23,743 nucleotides of DNA, taken from assembly GCA_035463295.1 (NCBI GenBank), contig DATHTK010000003.1, forward strand, positions 1-23,743, given 5' to 3'. Positions 20,331 through 23,743 of this stretch are shown here, piece after piece. Made by a program: the position numbers and the translations under genes. Numbering within the stretch: the stretch's first letter is position 1; the number at the start of each line of letters is the position of its first letter. Origin of the DNA: DATHTK01 sp035463295. GTDB taxonomy: Bacteria; Actinomycetota; Rubrobacteria; Rubrobacterales; Rubrobacteraceae. Below the pieces are notes generated by a model. That model was not told the origin of the DNA and did no database searches. It saw nothing but the letters and a program-made list of their open reading frames with translations.

Positions 20331-20513
20331 CCCTCAACCACCCTTTTTGCAGGCATTTTATGCAGATAAGAGGGACGCCGTAAACGCCATATTGCGTGGA
20401 CCACAATACCTAGGGGGAGCCGACTTCGGACCTGTCCACATGCGGCTCGCCTATGTCTGTGCCTGGTGGACGCGAGGTTCCTCACAGGCTACTCTCCCCT
20501 ACTCTCGGAGCGA
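20331..20513. other. intergenic, no gene recognised
   Basis: The stretch has short frames on both strands, none with domain-like sequence. A TAAAAT (20360-20355, minus) could be a -10 for the HPD-motif gene, but no -35 fits well. Confidence 0.3.
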
Positions 20514-20535
20514 GCTGCGCGAGCGCTCGCGCAGC
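20514..20535. repeat. 22-bp perfect palindrome
   Basis: Bases 20514-20535 read the same on both strands (11-bp arms beginning GCTGCGCGAG). The palindrome lies 18 bases past the stop of the gene at 20554-20847. It may fold as a terminator hairpin without a U tract or be a protein-binding dyad. Confidence 0.5.
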
Positions 20536-20553
20536 CCGACGCCTGGCAGCTCT

Positions 20554-20847
20554 TTATGAGCGCCCCGGGAAGTTCTTGATCTCCTTGATCCGTTTCTCGA
20601 ACTCCTCCGCCGAGTTCGAGTTCTTGAGAGCCCATGCCAGGTCTTCTATGTTCTGCTCGTTTGTGCGCACGAACATCAGAGCCTGCTTGAGCGGCATGTC
20701 CTCGAATGCGGCAACCGCCAACCCCGTTACTTCCATAGGCTCGGGTACCCCCGCCTTCTGGCACATGGCGTACATCCGGGCGGATTTGACGAGCTGTTCT
20801 TTAGACTCGCGCACCCTGTTCTTGTCGCGGCTCGTGTGACCAGCCAT
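20554..20847 (-). CDS. unrecognised 97-residue protein, paralogue of the gene at 22551
   Basis: The start is ATG at 20847 with GAGAGGAG just upstream; a longer frame to 20937 would cross the palindrome. The core contains RMYAMCQKAGVPEPMEVTG, AVAAFEDMPL, then ALMFVRTNEQNIEDLAWAL. By hand count about three quarters of core positions match the protein at 22551-22853, and both start with MAG. It is soluble and helical, without signal peptide or membrane span. The Cys-x-Lys-Ala-Gly segment and the FVRTNEQNI block are the most conserved. The gene lies beyond the ParA/RHH pair on the same strand, so the pair is bracketed by the two copies. I know no function for the family. Confidence 0.8.
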   Translation of the reverse strand: MAGHTSRDKNRVRESKEQLVKSARMYAMCQKAGVPEPMEVTGLAVAAFEDMPLKQALMFVRTNEQNIEDLAWALKNSNSAEEFEKRIKEIKNFPGRS

Positions 20848-20862
20848 TTTACTCCTCTCCAG

Positions 20863-20881
20863 GAAAACAGTTACTGTTTTC
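20863..20881. promoter_or_regulatory. 19-bp perfect palindrome before the small-protein gene
   Basis: GAAAACAGT, a central T, and ACTGTTTTC form a perfect dyad 16 bases before the ATG at 20847. It is AT-rich and of operator size. A repressor bound here would overlap the leader or the transcription start. Confidence 0.55.
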
Positions 20882-20974
20882 TCCGACGAGTCACGAGAAG
20901 CCAGAAATGCGAAGCAGATGCCCGACACAGCTCGCACCCGAAGAATTCACCTTACCTATCCCTTCTCTTATGAT

Positions 20975-20988
20975 AATGGTCAACCATT
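20975..20988 (-). promoter_or_regulatory. possible -35 within an AATGGT dyad
   Basis: AATGGT (20975-20980) and ACCATT (20983-20988) form a 14-bp dyad, and on the minus strand TTGACC lies within it as a -35 candidate. A weak -10 (TAGGTA) follows at about 19 bp. The other bases from 20882 to 21117 hold no gene I can support. Confidence 0.3.
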
Positions 20989-21117
20989 TTCCGGCTGTCC
21001 TGTGCCCGCAGCCCACGTCTCCGAACTCGGCCGCTTGTCAGTTCGCCGACATCACAACTGCCATGTACGCCTTACACCCTGCCTAAAGTAGCGGGCGAGC
21101 GGAACTTTTTCTCGACT

Positions 21118-21738
21118 TCACTGGGCGTGTTGATCCGGGGCTCGAACGAGCCTCGTCTCGAGTGCGTTGAACCCCTCGTCCATAACCTGCTCGAAGGTGT
21201 TCCCCCGTTCGTCCTCAGTCACGCTCACCACACGCCCTTGCTCATCCACGTACTCATCCACCACCGGCAAGTCAGCGACGGTGCCGACCACAGCCTCGTC
21301 CACAATGTCCCCGGTCCCATCGTATGTAGTGTCGACGATCAAGCCGGCTTCGTCCACGCTGCGCCGGGTCGTCTGTCCACCTTCGTCAGTAACCCCCGCG
21401 GCCCGATCAAAGGGCCGCCCGATCAGCCTCTTGACCAGTTCGCTCTCTTTGCCCCTCTCTCTCGCCTCCTCAATGGCGATCCGAAGCGCCGCCTCGGCGA
21501 TCTCGGACCTCGAGGGACGAACATCTCCCTCTAGCTCGAGCCGGAGCCTCTCCAGTTCAGCGCCGAGCTGTTTGGAGAGATTGAAAGTGATGCCCACCCG
21601 CTCTGGCCTCTCGTCCCAGGAGACGGCGGCGCCGCGCGACTCGCGGGACTCCAAAAGGGTTTGCTCCTCGTCGGCGGCTTCGAAGCTCTCACTCAGGATG
21701 GTTCCCATGAGGTCTTCAGGCACCCTCCTCTTACCCAT
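21118..21738 (-). CDS. probable ribbon-helix-helix DNA-binding partner of ParA
   Basis: The start is ATG at 21738, overlapping the end of parA by eight bases (ATGGGTAA), with GAGGAAG upstream; the product has 206 residues. An acidic N-terminal stretch (to about 45) is followed by a probable RHH domain: RVGITFNLSKQLGAELERLR, then RPSRSEIAEAALRIAIEEAR. The C-terminal half is acidic and Val-rich with repeated DE-rich turns. There is no ParB nuclease-like domain or KorB-type HTH. In type Ib partition systems a small RHH protein binds the centromere and stimulates ParA; the N-terminal tail would then contact ParA. Neighbour order and overlap support this, but no centromere repeats were found. Confidence 0.65.
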   Translation of the reverse strand: MGKRRVPEDLMGTILSESFEAADEEQTLLESRESRGAAVSWDERPERVGITFNLSKQLGAELERLRLELEGDVRPSRSEIAEAALRIAIEEARERGKESELVKRLIGRPFDRAAGVTDEGGQTTRRSVDEAGLIVDTTYDGTGDIVDEAVVGTVADLPVVDEYVDEQGRVVSVTEDERGNTFEQVMDEGFNALETRLVRAPDQHAQ

Positions 21739-22486
21739 GCTCTTCCTCACCCCCTTTCGCGAGCCGCCTCGCCAAACGGGCATAATCGGCGGCCCCGTTG
21801 CTCCTCTTCGCGTACTCGAAGATGTTTTGACCGAAGCCCGGCGCTTCCGAGAGCTTCGAGTTGTAACGAACGGTCGGCCAGACAGCATCGGGGAAGTGGC
21901 GTTCCAGCTGCTCTCGGATCTCGGCGCTCTTCTTCACCCGGCCGTCGTAGAACGTAGGGATAATGCCCCGTACGAGCAGACCATCCCGATAGCGTTGCAC
22001 CTCCTTCACGCGGCCCAAGAAGTCACCTATCCCCTGCAGCGCCAGCACCTCCATCGAAACCGGTATCAGGATCTCCTCGACGTAGAAGAGGCAATTGACG
22101 TTGAGAACGTCCCAAGAAGGCGCCGTGTCCAGCAGCACGAAGTCGTAGCCTCGGAGACCTCCTAGGGCTTCGCTCAACACCAGCTCGGAGCGCATGTCCC
22201 GGCGGGAGATAAGGCGCTTCGCCCCGGAGAGCGATCCGCCGCCGGCGATCACGTACAGGTTCTCGCGCGCTTCGACCTGCACGTCCCCAAGCCCCGCCTC
22301 CCCCTGCAAGAGCTCGCCCAACCCCTCGCCCGCGTGGACGCCGAGGCCCTTGGATACCTGTCCCTGGGTCTCGCAATCCACGAGGAGCGTCCTGTACCCC
22401 AGAAGAGCCAGCCCAGCGCCCAGGTTGACGCAGGAGGTGGTCTTCGCCACCCCACCCTTCGCGTTGGTCAAGGCTATCTTTCTCAA
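21731..22486 (-). CDS. parA: ParA/MinD-family ATPase
   Basis: A TTG at 22486 after GAGGGG gives 251 residues, typical of short ParA proteins without an N-terminal HTH. The deviant Walker A is KGGVAKTT (residues 10-17), Walker A' is VDCETQGQVSKG (36-47) and the Walker B region is FVLLDTAPSW. Most ParA proteins have DCDPQGN and DxPP, so the DCETQGQ and DTAPS forms are unusual. These ATPases position DNA or protein cargo on the nucleoid. The downstream overlapping RHH gene points to DNA segregation. The gene is not next to the usual chromosomal genes rsmG or gidA, so it is probably an accessory or plasmid-derived copy. Confidence 0.85.
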   Translation of the reverse strand: MRKIALTNAKGGVAKTTSCVNLGAGLALLGYRTLLVDCETQGQVSKGLGVHAGEGLGELLQGEAGLGDVQVEARENLYVIAGGGSLSGAKRLISRRDMRSELVLSEALGGLRGYDFVLLDTAPSWDVLNVNCLFYVEEILIPVSMEVLALQGIGDFLGRVKEVQRYRDGLLVRGIIPTFYDGRVKKSAEIREQLERHFPDAVWPTVRYNSKLSEAPGFGQNIFEYAKRSNGAADYARLARRLAKGGEEEHG

Positions 22487-22550
22487 CCGTACCCCTCAGA
22501 CACGCCCGGTCCCGTCTCGACGATTAGCTCTCCGGGCTTCGATCTTCCAA

Positions 22551-22853
22551 CTACCGGCCTGGTCCGCCGGGTCCGGGGAGGGTTTTGATCTCCCCGAGCC
22601 TTCGTTCGAACTCCGCGGCCGACCCTGAGTTCGCGAAAGCCCAGGCAAGGTCCCTGATGTTCTGCTCGTTGGTTCGCACGAACACGAGGGCTTCCCTGAG
22701 CGTCATGTCTTCGAACGCAGCCACAGCCATCCCCGTTACGTCCATGGGCTCGGCCACCCCGGCCTTCTCGCACATGGCGTACATCCGGGAAGCTTTGACG
22801 AGCTGTGCCTTGAACTCGCGGAGTCTCTTATTGCCGTTCGCGTTACCGGCCAT
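22551..22853 (-). CDS. unrecognised 100-residue protein, paralogue of the gene at 20554
   Basis: The start is ATG at 22853 after GAGGGG. The sequence follows its paralogue throughout (RMYAMCEKAGVAEPMDVTG, AVAAFEDMTL, ALVFVRTNEQNIRDLAWAF). It differs mainly at the ends: a shorter linker after MAG and a Gly/Pro-rich tail. The gene is immediately upstream of parA, 64 bases before its start, and may be the first gene of the parA operon. No family is known to me. The 19-bp palindrome of the other copy is not present before this one. Confidence 0.8.
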   Translation of the reverse strand: MAGNANGNKRLREFKAQLVKASRMYAMCEKAGVAEPMDVTGMAVAAFEDMTLREALVFVRTNEQNIRDLAWAFANSGSAAEFERRLGEIKTLPGPGGPGR

Positions 22854-22940
22854 CTTATCCCCTCAGGAGACCTCGAGTCCAGAAGTCTGCGAGCGATGCG
22901 CCGGGCTTCCCATATTCATGCATGTTTGCCTTCGGGCTTT

Positions 22941-23303
22941 TCAATGACGCGCCACCGTGAACGTCCATCTCTTTCTGGCCGTTCTCGATCCGTAATTGGT
23001 CTCGATGATGACTTCTATCTCGACCGCGTGAGTGCCGGAGGAAAGGCTCCCGGTGGGACACGTCAGGCGGCCGCTGGACTCCCCATAGTCGAACCTCATC
23101 GGCTGCCCGTCGAGGTACACGTCTATGTCGTGCCTGGACAGGAGGACGCCGTACCTGTCCTCTACGATGGCCCGGATGGTGGGGTTAGAGTTATTGACGA
23201 CTCCGGTGGGTGCAACCGAGGTTATGAGGATCGTGCGCCTCGAACCACCGCGGCCCCCTGGCCTTCTGCTACCGGGTCCCCTCCGTCTTCTCCGTCTGCT
23301 CAC
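22941..23303 (-). CDS. short Ig-like domain protein with a basic N-terminus
   Basis: A GTG at 23303 gives 120 residues. The first 25 are Arg/Gly-rich (SRRRRRRGPGSRRPGGRGGS). The rest is one Ig-like beta-sandwich repeat of the type found in bacterial surface proteins: ITSVAPTGVVNNSNPTIRAI, then IDVYLDGQPMRFDYG and a closing RKRWTFTV. There is no signal peptide or membrane span, so export is not supported; the basic tail could bind nucleic acid or an acidic surface. It is a tandem paralogue of the gene at the right edge, with 52 bases identical at DNA level. Confidence 0.65.
   Translation of the reverse strand: MSRRRRRRGPGSRRPGGRGGSRRTILITSVAPTGVVNNSNPTIRAIVEDRYGVLLSRHDIDVYLDGQPMRFDYGESSGRLTCPTGSLSSGTHAVEIEVIIETNYGSRTARKRWTFTVARH
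23091..23142. repeat. 52-bp direct repeat, copy 1
   Basis: Identical to 23596-23647, 505 bp away in the same orientation, and lying within a longer near-identical stretch of the two Ig-like genes. Confidence 0.85.
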
Positions 23304-23329
23304 GCGCTTTCAACTCCCCCGCAGCGATG

Positions 23330-23368
23330 TCAATGTAGTAGCCGGAGCTGGTCTTTGGTCAGCTCCAT
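23330..23368 (-). other. 12-codon reading frame with strong ribosome binding site
   Basis: ATG at 23368, preceded by GGAGAGGAG at ideal distance, opens MELTKDQLRLLH and stops at 23330, 27 bases before the Ig-like gene start. A hairpin (GGAGCTG/CAGCTCC, 23344-23366) overlaps it. It may be a leader peptide or the stump of a small gene. Confidence 0.35.
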
Positions 23369-23445
23369 CGCTCCTCTCCAAGGGAGATCATCAAACCGCA
23401 AACGAAGAGGCGAAGCAGGAGTGGCCTGGTTCCACCTTACGCCCC

Positions 23446-23743
23446 TCATTTTTTTATCTTGAAGGTCCATCTCTTCCTACCCGTCTTGCTGTTTCCGTCG
23501 TCGTCCTCGGTGTAGACCTCTATCTCGACCGTGTGATTGCCAGGGGAAAGGCTCCCGGTGGAGCCTGTCAGGCGGCCGCTGGAGCGCCCATAGCTGAACC
23601 TCATCGGCTGCCCGTCGAGGTACACGTCTATGTCGTGCCTGGACAGGTAGCTGCCATCCATGGCCTCCACGAATGCCTGGATGGTGGTGCCTGGACCTTT
23701 GACCTGTCCGGTAGGGCTCGCCGAGGTTATGAGGATTCTGCGC
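23446..23743 (-). CDS. second Ig-like domain protein, 5' partial
   Basis: The frame is open through the right edge; the GTG inside it at 23670 is not a credible start because the domain begins earlier (RRILITSASPTGQVKG). It ends with RKRWTFKIKK. The visible 98 residues align without gaps of note to the neighbouring copy (LSRHDIDVYLDGQPMRFSYG, then VEIEV). Whether it has the same Arg-rich N-terminus or a signal peptide cannot be seen. The two copies arose by recent duplication. Confidence 0.65.
   Translation of the reverse strand, partial: RRILITSASPTGQVKGPGTTIQAFVEAMDGSYLSRHDIDVYLDGQPMRFSYGRSSGRLTGSTGSLSPGNHTVEIEVYTEDDDGNSKTGRKRWTFKIKK
23596..23647. repeat. 52-bp direct repeat, copy 2
   Basis: Identical to 23091-23142; it encodes the LDGQPMRF and LSRHDIDV region in the edge-truncated Ig-like gene. 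Confidence 0.85.

Overview
The window looks like a chromosomal segment of a high-GC actinobacterium, and Rubrobacter or a close relative is my best guess. This is inference from the GC-rich coding sequence, frequent GTG and TTG starts and gene style; no 16S or marker gene is present. Nothing was searched against a database, so family names come from motifs I can read.

Layout. (1) 1-2040: a decaying accessory end. An XRE-type regulator cut by the left edge meets a truncated DruA-like (DUF4338, Druantia) gene tail to tail. Next come a 46-bp copy of the 3' part of tRNA-Gln and the C-terminal half of a PIN-domain toxin. (2) 2039-6598: a TetR regulator divergent from a long-chain-type acyl-CoA ligase, with repeated ACACGTGT sites between them, then a frameshifted lipoprotein gene and a FAD-dependent oxidoreductase. 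(3) 6600-9023: a DUF234-type ATPase broken by one frameshift and one in-frame stop, a 39-bp dyad upstream of it, terminator hairpins, and the intact tRNA-Gln(CTG). The 46-bp duplication at 1504-1549 and 8952-8997 marks 1.5-9.0 kb as a probable tRNA-targeted island without a visible integrase. (4) 9073-18374: mostly core genes: a htpX-like protease with lemA, a probable DUF429 and methyltransferase fusion that seems to start at CTG, and glutamate synthase gltD and gltB overlapping by one base. (5) 18524-20330: small lineage-type proteins: a coiled-coil protein, a protein ending in an E3-binding (PSBD) domain, a glutamine-rich protein, and a short protein with an HPD motif. (6) 20514-23743: a second accessory-looking block, all on the minus strand. 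A ParA-type ATPase overlaps a probable ribbon-helix-helix partner, and this pair is flanked by two close paralogues of an unrecognised 97-100 residue protein. Two tandem paralogues of a short Ig-like protein follow, the second cut by the right edge. Strong dyads lie in front of several of these genes.

The best candidates for something undescribed are the ParA/RHH cassette with its duplicated small protein, the RNase H-like/methyltransferase fusion, and the PSBD-bearing protein. The best-supported structural observation is the tRNA-Gln island boundary pair.
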